From Thalassotalea_E sp964620605 (GTDB lineage: Bacteria; Pseudomonadota; Gammaproteobacteria; Enterobacterales; Alteromonadaceae): a stretch of DNA of 33,974 nucleotides. Within the stretch, counting starts at the first letter, position 1. Each line of letters opens with the position of its first letter. Below are positions 1-8,938 of the stretch, one piece after another. The stretch lies in the NCBI GenBank assembly GCA_964620605.1, contig CAZUHQ010000029.1, positions 1 to 33,974 of the forward strand, given 5' to 3'. A program made the position numbers and the translations under genes. Under the pieces are notes generated by a model. The model saw only the letters and a list, made by a program, of their open reading frames with translations, did not search any database and was not told the origin of the DNA.

Positions 1-57
1 TATGCAGAAAAAGTGTTGGTGACTGTTTTTTAGCCGCTTATGCGTTTGCCCTGGTCC

Positions 58-119
58 ATGAACCCGCGCTATACCATACATCCTGTATATAAAAAACCAG
101 CAACTTGTGCTGGTTTTTA
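58..119. repeat. short form of a dispersed terminator-linked intergenic module
   Basis: This stretch begins with the 11-nt string atgaacccgcg, runs through a small hairpin (ataca-tcc-tgtat at about 76-88) and ends in an intrinsic terminator. A longer version with the same beginning and end lies at 24147-24506, where about 300 bp including a 100-bp tandem array sit between the two ends. Positions 71-96 match 24459-24483 with four substitutions and one indel. The shared order of parts is seen directly; that this is a dispersed element family is inference from two copies. Confidence 0.6.
91..119. terminator. bidirectional intrinsic terminator downstream of lpdA
   Basis: A 6-bp stem (ccagca 97-102 with tgctgg 108-113) and a 5-nt loop are flanked by an A-run on the left and a T-run on the right, so it can work in both directions. 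It ends the minus-strand pyruvate dehydrogenase operon about 25 nt past the lpdA stop codon. A nearly identical hairpin closes lpxC at 24476-24506. Confidence 0.85.
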
Positions 120-142
120 TTATTTTTAAATCCGGTTAGCAG

Positions 143-1573
143 TTATTTCTTTTTCTTAACTGCTTTGGCATTTGGCAGGTCGGTAATTGAACCTTCGAAG
201 ATTTCTGCCGCTAAACCGATAGACTCATTCAATGTTGGGTGGGCATGAATCGTTAAGCCAACATCTTCTGCATCAGCGCCCATTTCTACCGCTAAACAGA
301 TTTCACCTAGCATTTCACCGGCATTGATACCAACAATAGCACCACCTAATACGCGACCGGTTTCTTTCTCAAAAATCATCTTGGTCTTACCTTCAGTGCG
401 AGCTGAAGCAATCGCACGACCAGAGGCAGCCCATGGGAAATTAGCTACTTCGATGTTTAAGCTTTGCTCTTTGGCTTCACGCTCAGTCACACCAACCCAG
501 GCCATTTCCGGATCTGTGTAAGCAATTGAAGGAATACAACGTGGGTCAAATACGTGTTTTTTACCGGCAATCACTTCAGCAGCAACGTGTGCTTCGTGTA
601 CCGCTTTGTGAGCCAGCATAGGTTGACCAACAACATCACCGATAGCAAAAATATGATTTACATTAGTACGTAATTCATTTGAAACATTGATAAAACCACG
701 CTCGTCAACGTTAACACCCGCCTTATCGGCGCCAACTAAGTGACCGTTTGGTTTACGACCAACTGCTACTAAGATCTTATCATAACGAACTTGCCCTTCT
801 GGCGCGTTTTTACCTTCGAAAGATACGTATAAACCATCATCTTTTGCTTCAACTGCAACAACTTTAGTTGACAACATGATGTTGAATTTCTTCTTATTGT
901 ACTTGGTATAGATTTGGACAATGTCTTTATCGGCAGCTGGTACTAATTGATCCGCAAATTCTACGACAGAAACATTTGAACCAAGCGCCTTGTATACCGT
1001 CCCCATTTCCAGGCCGATAATACCGCCACCAAGTACCAACATTTCTTCCGGTACGTCTTTAAGCTCTAATGCACCAGTTGAATCGATAACGCGAGGATCG
1101 TCATTTGGTATAAACGGTAAATCAATAACCGAAGAGCCACAGGCAATAATCGCATTATCAAAAGTAATGGTTGTTTTCCCATCGCTACCTTCAACTTCAA
1201 TGGTTTTATCAGAAGTGAATTTACCGAAACCTGTTACCGTTTTAACTTTACGCGCCTTAGACATACCGCCCAAGCCGCCAGTTAACTGGCCGATAACGCT
1301 TTCTTTCCAGCCGCGGATTTTATCTAAATCAATTTCAGGTTTACCAAAAGTAACGCCGTGCGATGCCATTTCAGCCGCATCATCAATCACTTTAGCAACG
1401 TGCAGTAATGCTTTTGAAGGAATACACCCAACATTTAAACAAACACCACCTAACGTTTCACGGCTTTCAACTAATACTACATCTAGGCCTAAATCAGCCG
1501 CACGGAATGCTGCTGAATAACCGCCAGGACCTGCACCTAAAACTACTACTTGAGTTTTAATTTCGTTACTCAT
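143..1573 (-). CDS. lpdA: dihydrolipoyl dehydrogenase (E3 of pyruvate and 2-oxoglutarate dehydrogenases)
   Basis: A 476-aa cytoplasmic FAD disulfide oxidoreductase that reoxidises the dihydrolipoyl arms of the 2-oxo acid dehydrogenase complexes and makes NADH. An N-terminal FAD-binding motif GAGPGGYSAA (about residues 14-22), the redox disulfide C45/C50 in CLNVGC, an NAD-binding GGGIIGLEMG motif and the C-terminal catalytic H445/E450 pair in HAHPTLNE are all present. Length matches the family (E. coli 474 aa). The ATG is preceded by GAGG about 6 nt upstream. It is last in the pdhR-aceE-aceF-lpdA order but lies 188 bp beyond aceF, behind a strong hairpin. That leaves room for its own promoter, as is known for E. 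coli lpd, where the enzyme is shared between complexes. Identity is secure. Confidence 0.97.
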   Translation of the reverse strand: MSNEIKTQVVVLGAGPGGYSAAFRAADLGLDVVLVESRETLGGVCLNVGCIPSKALLHVAKVIDDAAEMASHGVTFGKPEIDLDKIRGWKESVIGQLTGGLGGMSKARKVKTVTGFGKFTSDKTIEVEGSDGKTTITFDNAIIACGSSVIDLPFIPNDDPRVIDSTGALELKDVPEEMLVLGGGIIGLEMGTVYKALGSNVSVVEFADQLVPAADKDIVQIYTKYNKKKFNIMLSTKVVAVEAKDDGLYVSFEGKNAPEGQVRYDKILVAVGRKPNGHLVGADKAGVNVDERGFINVSNELRTNVNHIFAIGDVVGQPMLAHKAVHEAHVAAEVIAGKKHVFDPRCIPSIAYTDPEMAWVGVTEREAKEQSLNIEVANFPWAASGRAIASARTEGKTKMIFEKETGRVLGGAIVGINAGEMLGEICLAVEMGADAEDVGLTIHAHPTLNESIGLAAEIFEGSITDLPNAKAVKKKK

Positions 1574-1699
1574 GCTAACCTCAAATTAATTTGCTTTGTA
1601 CAACGGCATAAGAGTAATTTCACGCCATTGCTCTGAATTTTTTATGATGCGAAGTTTACTCAAAGTGAATAAAAATCGCCATCTTTTAATCAAATAATG

Positions 1700-1743
1700 T
1701 CGGTAATAATAAAAACTTCACGCGTAAGTTTCATTATTACCGA
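1700..1743 (-). other. long stem-loop in the aceF-lpdA intergenic region
   Basis: A perfect 11-bp inverted repeat (tcggtaataat at 1700-1710, attattaccga at 1733-1743) encloses a second 6-bp stem (aaactt 1713-1718 with aagttt 1726-1731) around a 7-nt loop, giving about 17 bp in all. There is no U-run after it on the minus strand, so it does not look like a standard intrinsic terminator. It could be a processing or 3'-protecting structure at the end of aceF, or a protein-binding palindrome in front of lpdA. The structure is seen; the role is unknown. Confidence 0.6.
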
Positions 1744-1761
1744 TCAATAAACGGACGCTAA

Positions 1762-3429
1762 TTACAATATTAGTTTACGAATGTCGCTCATCACTGATGC
1801 CAAGTGCACGGTAAAGCGCGCAGCAATTGCACCGTCAATTACGCGATGGTCGTAAGACATAGACAATGGCAGCATTAAGCGCGGCTCAAAATCCTTGCCA
1901 TTCCATTTAGGCTTCATCTCAGATTTAGAGACACCTAAAATGGCGACTTCCGGCGCATTAACAATCGGAGTAAACGCCGTACCACCAATGCCCCCCAGGC
2001 TTGAAATGGTAAAACAGCCACCTTGCATATCGCTAGCAGTTAATTTGCCATCACGCGCTTTTTTACTAATTTCCAGTAATTCACGCGATAATTCATGAAT
2101 GCCTTTTTTATCGACATCACGTACCACAGGAACCACAAGACCATTAGGCGTATCAACCGCAACACCAATATTGCAGTATTTTTTCAAGATTAAGCTTTCA
2201 CCATCTTCACTTAAACTAGAATTAAAAACCGGAAACGCGCGTAATGCATCCGCCGCCGCTTTCATAATGAACACTAATGGCGTGATCTTAAAGCCAAGCT
2301 GTTGTTTTTCACATACCACATTTTGCTCTTTACGGAACGCTTCAACATTTGTGATATCTGCTTCATCAAATTGAGTAACATGTGGGATAGTCACCCAGTT
2401 ACGATGCAGGAAAGGCCCCGAAATTTTCTGAATGCGCGATAATGGTTTTTCTTCGATTTCGCCAAATTTCGAGAAATCAATCGGCTTAGCAGCAACCACC
2501 TGTAACCCGCCTTCACCTGATGCTACTGAACTACCGGCATTGGCTTTTGGGCGCGACAGCTCATATTTCACATAAGACTGAACGTCTTCTTTTAAAATAC
2601 GACCTTTATTACCCGTGCCCTTAACCAAAGTTAAATCAACCCCAAACTCACGCGCCAAGCGGCGAATTGACGGTGAAGTATAAATAGCGCCGCTTGATTT
2701 AACACCCGATTGCGGATGATGCGGCACAGGTGCTGCTTTTTTCTCTGGTGCTGGCGCAGGAGCCGCTTTCGGTGCTTCTGCAACCGGAGCTGGTGCTGCC
2801 GGCTGCTCAATCGCCGCCGGTGCGCCGCTGTTAGTTTCAAGGCGAATCACCAAAGAACCTTGCTTGACCTTGTCACCAGTCGCTACCAATACTTCTTTAA
2901 CAATACCGGCGTGTGATGATGGCACATCCATGGTCGCCTTATCGGTTTCCAAGGTGATCAAGCCATCTTCTTCGGCAATTTCATCACCCACGGCAATGAG
3001 GACATCAATAACGTCCACTTCGCCGTCTTCACCGATATCAGGCACGACAACTTCGATCACTTCACTGCCACTGGCGGCAACCGGAGTTGCTGGCGCACTT
3101 TCGGCTTCCACCTTAACTTCAGCGTCGGCTTTTGGTGCTTCAGTAACAGCTGGAGTTTCTGGTTCAGCAGCTTCGCTTGTTGAAACTTCGCCACCAACTC
3201 TTAACTCACCAATAATGTCGCCTTCTTTAAGCTTGTCACCAATATTAACGCTTAATGAAACTAATTCACCGGCGAATGGCGCAGGAATGTCCATCGAGGC
3301 TTTATCGGTTTCAACGGTTACGATTCCTTCGTCAGCTTCTAAAGTATCGCCAACCGCAACACAAATTTCGATCACTTCAACTTCATCGCCACCAACATCA
3401 GGAACGAGGATTTTTTGAATGTCAGACAT
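1762..3429 (-). CDS. aceF: dihydrolipoyllysine acetyltransferase, pyruvate dehydrogenase E2
   Basis: A 555-aa core protein of the pyruvate dehydrogenase complex that moves the acetyl group from E1 to CoA. There are two N-terminal lipoyl domains with ETDKA motifs (lipoylated K43 and K164 by count) joined by Ala/Pro/Glu-rich linkers. A peripheral subunit-binding domain at roughly 250-290 and a C-terminal catalytic domain with the HxxxDG signature (H528, D532, G533) follow. E. coli AceF has three lipoyl domains; two here explains the shorter chain. The start has AGGAG 8 nt upstream and lies 21 nt past the aceE stop, so the two genes are clearly co-transcribed. Confidence 0.97.
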   Translation of the reverse strand: MSDIQKILVPDVGGDEVEVIEICVAVGDTLEADEGIVTVETDKASMDIPAPFAGELVSLSVNIGDKLKEGDIIGELRVGGEVSTSEAAEPETPAVTEAPKADAEVKVEAESAPATPVAASGSEVIEVVVPDIGEDGEVDVIDVLIAVGDEIAEEDGLITLETDKATMDVPSSHAGIVKEVLVATGDKVKQGSLVIRLETNSGAPAAIEQPAAPAPVAEAPKAAPAPAPEKKAAPVPHHPQSGVKSSGAIYTSPSIRRLAREFGVDLTLVKGTGNKGRILKEDVQSYVKYELSRPKANAGSSVASGEGGLQVVAAKPIDFSKFGEIEEKPLSRIQKISGPFLHRNWVTIPHVTQFDEADITNVEAFRKEQNVVCEKQQLGFKITPLVFIMKAAADALRAFPVFNSSLSEDGESLILKKYCNIGVAVDTPNGLVVPVVRDVDKKGIHELSRELLEISKKARDGKLTASDMQGGCFTISSLGGIGGTAFTPIVNAPEVAILGVSKSEMKPKWNGKDFEPRLMLPLSMSYDHRVIDGAIAARFTVHLASVMSDIRKLIL

Positions 3430-3450
3430 AATTTTTCTCCTATTTCCTGG

Positions 3451-6126
3451 TTAAGCGTAAAGCGGGTTAAGCTTGTTGGTATCAATATCAAAGCGTTTAA
3501 TTGCTTCGCTTACTACTGAACGCTCAACATCACCACGATTTGCCAATTCAAACAGTGCAGCAACTACAATATAAGAAGCATTGACTTCAAAGTGGCGACG
3601 CAGGTTAGCGCGGCTGTCACTGCGGCCAAAACCGTCAGTACCCAGGCAACGATATTCAGTATCAATAAAGGCACGCACCTGATCTGAGTATGCTTTAACA
3701 TAGTCGGTTGCCGCGATCGCTGGACCATTTTCTTTAGTGATCACCTGGCCAATATAAGGTGTTTTTTGTTCTGCTTCCGGGTTAAGCATGTTTTGACGTG
3801 TCACTTCCTGACCTTCACGTGCCAGCTCATTAAATGAAGTCACAGAATAAACATCACTTGAGATGTTGTAATCATTTGCCAAAATTTGCGCCGCTTCTCT
3901 GACTTGCAGCAAAATAGTACCTGAGCCCATTAATTGCACATTCGCTTGTGCTTTTTTCGGCGCAACCACTTCTAACTTATAAATACCTTTGATGATTTGA
4001 TCAGCAACATCTTTATCTTCTGGCATTGCAGGATGCTGATAGTTTTCATTCATTAATGTCAGGTAGTAGAAAACATTCTCATTATTTTCATACATCCGGC
4101 GTAAACCATCACGCACTATCACAGCCACCTCGTATCCATAAGTTGGATCATAAGTGACACAATTTGGAATAAGTCCCGCCTGAACATGTGAATGACCATC
4201 CTGATGCTGTAAACCTTCACCGTTAAGCGTAGTGCGGCCTGCTGTTGCACCAAGTAGGAAACCACGCGCCTGACTGTCACCCGCCGCCCAGGCCAAGTCG
4301 CCAACACGTTGGAAACCAAACATAGAGTAATAAATGTAAAAAGGAATAGTCGTTGCGTTACAAGTAGAATATGAGGTAGCTGATGCTACCCAAGAGGCCA
4401 TCGCACCTAATTCATTAATACCTTCTTGCAATACCTGGCCTTTTTGATCTTCACGATAATAGGCAACCTGATCGGCATCTTGTGGAATATATTTTTGTCC
4501 TTCGTTGGCATAAATACCCACTTGACGGAATAAGCCTTCCATACCAAAGGTTCGGGCTTCATCAGGAATAATCGGCACGACGCGCTTACCGATTTTCTTA
4601 TCTTTTAACAGACTGTTTAGTACCCGGACAAAGGTCATGGTCGATGACACTTCACGCTCGCCCGAACCTTTTAGTATCGCATCGAATGACTTAAGCGGTG
4701 GAATCTCCAGGCTTTCATCCGCCTGCTGACGACGAGCAGGCAAAGAACCACCTAACGCCTGACGACGTTCACGCATGTATTTTAATTCAGGGCTGTCTTC
4801 GTCAAATTTAAAGAAGGGTAAGTCTTCAATTTGATCATCAGAAATAGGTATATTAAAACGATCGCGGTACGTTTTAATTGAATCAAGATCCATTTTCTTA
4901 ACGTTATGGGCAACGTTTTGCGCTTCACCAGACTGACCTAAACCATAACCTTTAACGGTTTTCGCTAAAATCACCGTTGGACGACCTTTAGTGTTCATCG
5001 CTTTTTCGTATGCGGCATACACTTTTACCGGGTCATGACCACCACGGTTTAAGCGCCAGATATCTTCATCAGACATATTGGCCACCATAGCTGCCGTTTC
5101 AGGGTATTTACCAAAGAAGTTATCACGGGTGTATTTACCACCTTTCGCTTTACAGTTTTGGTATTCACCGTCAACGGTTTCATTCATTAGCTGTAATAAC
5201 TTGCCTGAAGTATCGCGAGCCAATAACGCATCCCAATATGAACCCCAGATCACTTTAATCACTTCCCAGCCAGCGCCGCGGAACGTACCTTCAAGCTCTT
5301 GAATGATCTTACCGTTACCACGAACCGGACCATCTAAACGCTGTAAGTTACAGTTAATGATAAAACATAAGTTATCTAGACCTTCACGCGCCGCCAGGCC
5401 AATAGCACCTAATGATTCTGGCTCATCGGTTTCACCGTCACCTAAGAAACAATAAACACGCTGACCTGAGCAGTCTTTAATGCCGCGATCGGTTAAATAT
5501 TTTAAGAAACGCGCAGTATAAATCGCTTGTAATGGCCCTAAGCCCATAGAAACCGTTGGAAACTGCCAAAAATCCCCCATTAAGTGCGGATGCGGGTAAG
5601 AAGATAAACCTTCGCCATCCACTTCCTGACGGAAATTATCCATTTGCTGTTCGCTTAAGCGACCTTCAACAAACGCACGGGCATATATCCCCGGAGAAAT
5701 ATGGCCTTGTGCAAAAATAAAGTCGCCACCGTCTGCTGGACTTGCCGCTTTAAAGAAATGGTTAAAACCAACATCGTAAAGTGTTGCAGAAGAGGCAAAT
5801 GAACCGATATGGCCACCCAATTCCAGGTTTTTCTTCGAGGCACGTAATACTAACGCCGACGCATTCCAACGAATAGCTGCACGAATACGCGCTTCAATCG
5901 TTAAGTCGCCTGGCATATGAGGTTCTTGCCCTGGCGGAATAGTATTGACATAAGCGGTTGTTGCATCAAAAGGTAAGTGGGTACCACTGCGACGAGCATG
6001 GTCAATTAATCTCTCTAAAAGATAATGTGCACGCTCTGGACCTTCATTTTCCAGAACTGATTCCATTGACTCGATCCATTCCTGTGTTTCAATTGCATCG
6101 ATGTCGTGATTTGGGAGCTCAGACAT
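3451..6126 (-). CDS. aceE: pyruvate dehydrogenase E1 component, homodimeric type
   Basis: An 891-aa thiamine-diphosphate enzyme that decarboxylates pyruvate and acetylates the lipoyl arm of AceF; E. coli AceE is 887 aa. The ThDP/Mg motif starts at GDGETDEPES and ends in NCNLQRLDGPVRGN, and the N-terminus (IETQEWIESMESVL) and C-terminus are typical of homodimeric E1. A GGAG sequence sits 11 nt before the ATG, slightly far but usable. It is followed 21 nt later by aceF and preceded by pdhR with a 155-bp gap. Transcription from the pdhR promoter is likely; a weak internal promoter in the 155-bp gap cannot be excluded. Confidence 0.97.
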   Translation of the reverse strand: MSELPNHDIDAIETQEWIESMESVLENEGPERAHYLLERLIDHARRSGTHLPFDATTAYVNTIPPGQEPHMPGDLTIEARIRAAIRWNASALVLRASKKNLELGGHIGSFASSATLYDVGFNHFFKAASPADGGDFIFAQGHISPGIYARAFVEGRLSEQQMDNFRQEVDGEGLSSYPHPHLMGDFWQFPTVSMGLGPLQAIYTARFLKYLTDRGIKDCSGQRVYCFLGDGETDEPESLGAIGLAAREGLDNLCFIINCNLQRLDGPVRGNGKIIQELEGTFRGAGWEVIKVIWGSYWDALLARDTSGKLLQLMNETVDGEYQNCKAKGGKYTRDNFFGKYPETAAMVANMSDEDIWRLNRGGHDPVKVYAAYEKAMNTKGRPTVILAKTVKGYGLGQSGEAQNVAHNVKKMDLDSIKTYRDRFNIPISDDQIEDLPFFKFDEDSPELKYMRERRQALGGSLPARRQQADESLEIPPLKSFDAILKGSGEREVSSTMTFVRVLNSLLKDKKIGKRVVPIIPDEARTFGMEGLFRQVGIYANEGQKYIPQDADQVAYYREDQKGQVLQEGINELGAMASWVASATSYSTCNATTIPFYIYYSMFGFQRVGDLAWAAGDSQARGFLLGATAGRTTLNGEGLQHQDGHSHVQAGLIPNCVTYDPTYGYEVAVIVRDGLRRMYENNENVFYYLTLMNENYQHPAMPEDKDVADQIIKGIYKLEVVAPKKAQANVQLMGSGTILLQVREAAQILANDYNISSDVYSVTSFNELAREGQEVTRQNMLNPEAEQKTPYIGQVITKENGPAIAATDYVKAYSDQVRAFIDTEYRCLGTDGFGRSDSRANLRRHFEVNASYIVVAALFELANRGDVERSVVSEAIKRFDIDTNKLNPLYA

Positions 6127-6281
6127 AATTACTTAGTCTCCGTTTTGTTATATAAAATTAAAATTTGTCGATCAAAACAAGCTAACAATTTCCAGCTTAA
6201 CTTTGCTTTAATCGGCTAACTATTGGGCTAAACTTCACCCTGTCAGGCATGGCACCTGAATGTACTTATTGTTAAAAAAAC

Positions 6282-7052
6282 TTATAATTTCTGCATTCTG
6301 CGCATTGAACGTTCCATGCGGCTTTGTTCTTCGGTTAAATTTAGTAATACTTCTTCAATAAACGCCAAATGGCGATGGCTGGCGCCCCAGGCTTTTTGTG
6401 GCTGACCAGATAAAATCGCATCCATTAAATGGGTGCGATACTCGGCAATTTTCGCGAAAATATCCGGGCGCTGCGCCAATATCGTTAAATTCTGCTCGAT
6501 ATTATCAATCACTATCGCCGACATGCTGCGCGCTAAATGTAAAATCACACCATTATGAGAAGCACCGCAAATAGCGAGATAAAATTCAAATACCGCTTTT
6601 GCTTCTTCACGGTAATTATTTTCCAGCTGGGCATCCCCTATCGCATCATGTTTGCGACGAATTTCTTGATAATCCGCTTTCGTGCCACGCATCGCTGCAT
6701 AGTAGGCCGACATGCCCTCAATACCGTGACGAAATTCCAACAAATCAAACTGCGACTCATTGCTTTGCGCCATTAAGTCAAACAAGGGATCGGAAAAACC
6801 TTTGAGTATCTGATCGCTAACAAAGGTACCGCCGCCCTGACGGCGACTGACCAAGCCTTTGACTTCCAATTTTTGGATCGCTTCACGTAATGACGGACGA
6901 GAAACATTAAACTGTTGCGCCAGTTCGCGCTCAGCTGGTAATTTTTGCCCGGCCTTTAAACTCCCTTCCAGGATCATTGCCTCCAGTTGCGCCAAAATCA
7001 CATCGGATAATTTTGCCTGTTTCACCGGTTGTTTAATGTTGCCAAGTACCAT
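6282..7052 (-). CDS. pdhR: pyruvate dehydrogenase complex repressor, GntR/FadR family
   Basis: A 256-aa transcriptional repressor. The N-terminal winged helix (about residues 12-78, with PAERELAQQFNVSRPSLREA and a GGGTFV wing) is the GntR domain, and the rest is the all-helical FCD ligand domain. Family knowledge: PdhR releases DNA when it binds pyruvate, switching on pdhR-aceEF-lpd. Position first in the operon and a matching operator in its own leader (7101-7115) support the name over other FadR-type regulators. Length equals E. coli PdhR (254 aa) closely. Autoregulation is inferred from the operator site. Confidence 0.94.
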   Translation of the reverse strand: MVLGNIKQPVKQAKLSDVILAQLEAMILEGSLKAGQKLPAERELAQQFNVSRPSLREAIQKLEVKGLVSRRQGGGTFVSDQILKGFSDPLFDLMAQSNESQFDLLEFRHGIEGMSAYYAAMRGTKADYQEIRRKHDAIGDAQLENNYREEAKAVFEFYLAICGASHNGVILHLARSMSAIVIDNIEQNLTILAQRPDIFAKIAEYRTHLMDAILSGQPQKAWGASHRHLAFIEEVLLNLTEEQSRMERSMRRMQKL

Positions 7053-7100
7053 GAAAACCTTAATAAGTGATTCAAAAACCTAAAATTTACACTTTGGTAA

Positions 7101-7115
7101 ATTGGTATTACCAAT
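7101..7115. promoter_or_regulatory. PdhR operator
   Basis: The sequence attggtattaccaat is an exact ATTGGT-N3-ACCAAT inverted repeat, the known E. coli PdhR recognition consensus. It lies about 10-24 nt downstream of the predicted transcription start of the pdhR promoter, the same arrangement as in E. coli, where repressor bound there blocks the operon promoter. This is the only such site noticed in the window. Confidence 0.88.
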
Positions 7116-7123
7116 AACGAAAG

Positions 7124-7159
7124 TGGTGTAAAAATAGCAAAAAAGTGAATAATTGTAAA
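7124..7159 (-). promoter_or_regulatory. sigma70 promoter of pdhR-aceE-aceF
   Basis: Read on the minus strand, a -35 TTTACA (plus-strand 7154-7159) is separated by exactly 17 bp from a -10 TATTTT (7131-7136), giving a start near 7124 and a leader of about 70 nt to the pdhR ATG. The downstream PdhR operator makes this the likely regulated promoter of the whole operon. The boxes are seen; activity is inferred. Confidence 0.6.
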
Positions 7160-7283
7160 TAGACCTTAGCCTAGATGGTGAAAAAAACAACTAAGGGAAG
7201 TCAGGAAAAATTGGGATTATTATAGTTATTGGAATGAATAATTGGCCACTAAGTGCTTCATTGGCACACTTAGGATAAACCAA

Positions 7284-7311
7284 ATAAAACAGGCGTAGTT
7301 CCCTGTTTTAT
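7284..7311 (-). terminator. likely terminator downstream of ampE
   Basis: A perfect 10-bp inverted repeat (ataaaacagg 7284-7293, cctgttttat 7302-7311) with an 8-nt loop lies about 50 nt beyond the ampE stop. The minus-strand arm ends in TTTTATTT, a modest U-rich tail. It separates ampDE from the pdhR promoter. With pdhR regulatory sites it accounts for most of the 309-bp gap 7053-7361. Confidence 0.55.
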
Positions 7312-7361
7312 CCATTTACTGAAGTTACCTGTGTGCTGTTCAATGCTTAAAAGACGAGTAA

Positions 7362-8240
7362 TTAACTCATTATCCCGGTCAAGATTAATAACGAGATTAT
7401 CGCTAAACACAACAAAAGTGTTCGCTTGGCTAAACGCACTAGCAGGCAAGGTTCGGCGGTACAATCACTATGATCTATCATAAAATCTTCTGATTTTTCC
7501 GCAACAGCAATCAAGATCTGATGTGGTAATTTTCCTACATCAAAGAGGTTTTCCAGCCAAACCGGTAAGGCGCGAGAGAAATGGCCAACCAGCATATAAC
7601 CGAAAGCGACGATACGCACCGGTAACCAATCCAGCCAAAATAACAATTGCTGATTAAAGTCTCTGACCTCATCTTCAGCTTCTTCGATATCATCATCTGC
7701 TGCATCTTCTAGCAGTTCGGCCTGGCTTTCTTGCTGCTGCTTTTCATTAACTCGACTGATTAAACGATAGGCTAATGCACCCGGCGCGCCAAACACTACG
7801 AAAAACAGCATAATGGCGATAAAATACCGGTAATTAAGCCAGATCAATGTTTGACCAAAGCCAATATCCGGCAAACTTTTATCCTGTAACAACTGCTGAT
7901 AATGCATATCGCAGCTGGTTTGTTCGCCGCGAAAAGCACAGAGCAGATATTGCTTATAGGTATCACGGGTTCTGACACAACCAAAGCAGAGAATTAATAC
8001 CAAAGTCGATAAAATAAAATGCAGCAAGCCATCATCAACTAAACCTAATAACAGATAACAAGCTATCACAGGTAATAAAATAAGCATCAGGTTAGCAACA
8101 TTAGACTTTGACGGCTGACCAAAAGCTAGCACACGACTAAAAAACGCCAGATAACGCTCAAAGTAGCCATTAAACTGCCACGCTGCTGAAGACAAATAAC
8201 GCTCTGCCGCCAAGGCAATTAACAAACTGATCAAACTCAT
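7362..8240 (-). CDS. ampE: inner membrane protein AmpE
   Basis: A 292-aa polytopic inner membrane protein. It starts with the characteristic MSLISLLIALAAERY segment, has hydrophobic helices near residues 50-95, 140-165 and 270-290, and an acidic cytoplasmic-type stretch (ELLEDAADDDIEEAEDE) in the middle. The biochemical activity of AmpE is not established; in enterobacteria it is co-transcribed with ampD and proposed as a sensor in beta-lactamase induction. Here it follows ampD by 32 nt on the same strand, supporting an ampDE operon. No ampC or ampR is in the window, so a link to resistance cannot be judged. Confidence 0.9.
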   Translation of the reverse strand: MSLISLLIALAAERYLSSAAWQFNGYFERYLAFFSRVLAFGQPSKSNVANLMLILLPVIACYLLLGLVDDGLLHFILSTLVLILCFGCVRTRDTYKQYLLCAFRGEQTSCDMHYQQLLQDKSLPDIGFGQTLIWLNYRYFIAIMLFFVVFGAPGALAYRLISRVNEKQQQESQAELLEDAADDDIEEAEDEVRDFNQQLLFWLDWLPVRIVAFGYMLVGHFSRALPVWLENLFDVGKLPHQILIAVAEKSEDFMIDHSDCTAEPCLLVRLAKRTLLLCLAIISLLILTGIMS

Positions 8241-8272
8241 TTTTTATCTTCCATTAGCTATGTCATTAAAAG

Positions 8273-8875
8273 TTACTTATTATTTTGCAGTAATCCACGA
8301 TAATACTGCCAATCAAACGCCGCGCCGGGATCAGTTTTGCGCTGTGGTGCGATATCACAATGACCGACAATATTCTCGCCAATTTTCGGGTAATGGCGTT
8401 TCAAAACGCAGGTCAGCGCATTAAGTTGTTGATATTGCTCCTCAGTATAAGGAATATCATCGGTGCCTTCCAGCTCAATACCAATCGAAAAATCATTACA
8501 TTTTTCCCGCCCCTGATAACAGGAAACCCCGGCATGCCATGCTCTGCTATTAAAGGAAACATACTGGATCACTTCGCCATCACGGCGGATCAAACAATGG
8601 GCAGACACCCTGAGCTGATAAATTTCCTTAAAGCTCGGGTGAGCATTAGCATCTAAACGCCCTAAAAACAAATCGCTGATATAAGGCAGGCCAAATTGTC
8701 CAGCGGGCAGGGAAATATTATGGATCACTAATAAATCTATCTCGGCTGCCTGACATGATTCCCGCTGGTCAAAATGCGGCGAGCGACAATGCGTTGCCTG
8801 CTGCAACCAGCCATCGACAAGTGTGAAATTTAATTTAGCCGGAGAAAGATTTGAGTCGCTGTGCTCAGTTGTCAT
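8273..8875 (-). CDS. ampD: 1,6-anhydro-N-acetylmuramyl-L-alanine amidase
   Basis: A 200-aa cytoplasmic zinc amidase that cuts the stem peptide from 1,6-anhydroMurNAc during murein recycling. The zinc ligands align with E. coli AmpD at a constant offset of 18: H52, H172 and D182 (E. coli H34, H154, D164), with catalytic-region E134 and K180 also conserved. The extra 18 residues are an N-terminal extension with little conservation. There is no signal peptide, which fits cytoplasmic AmpD rather than a periplasmic amidase. It is followed closely by ampE and is divergent from the retropepsin-like gene over a 63-bp gap. Confidence 0.95.
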   Translation of the reverse strand: MTTEHSDSNLSPAKLNFTLVDGWLQQATHCRSPHFDQRESCQAAEIDLLVIHNISLPAGQFGLPYISDLFLGRLDANAHPSFKEIYQLRVSAHCLIRRDGEVIQYVSFNSRAWHAGVSCYQGREKCNDFSIGIELEGTDDIPYTEEQYQQLNALTCVLKRHYPKIGENIVGHCDIAPQRKTDPGAAFDWQYYRGLLQNNK

Positions 8876-8938
8876 AGAATAACAAAACTATTTGAAAATT
8901 AACGCTATCATACTGCGAGCCACTACCGATTAAAAGCC

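Noticed and set aside
1..33. Possible last ten codons of a plus-strand gene entering from the left edge (stop TAG at 31-33).
   Set aside because: Another frame is open even longer (3-92), and ten codons give no family signal. It cannot be told from chance.
2631..2916. Overlapping frames on both strands across the Ala/Pro-rich linker of aceF.
   Set aside because: They arise from the biased composition of the linker; the aceF frame explains the sequence fully.
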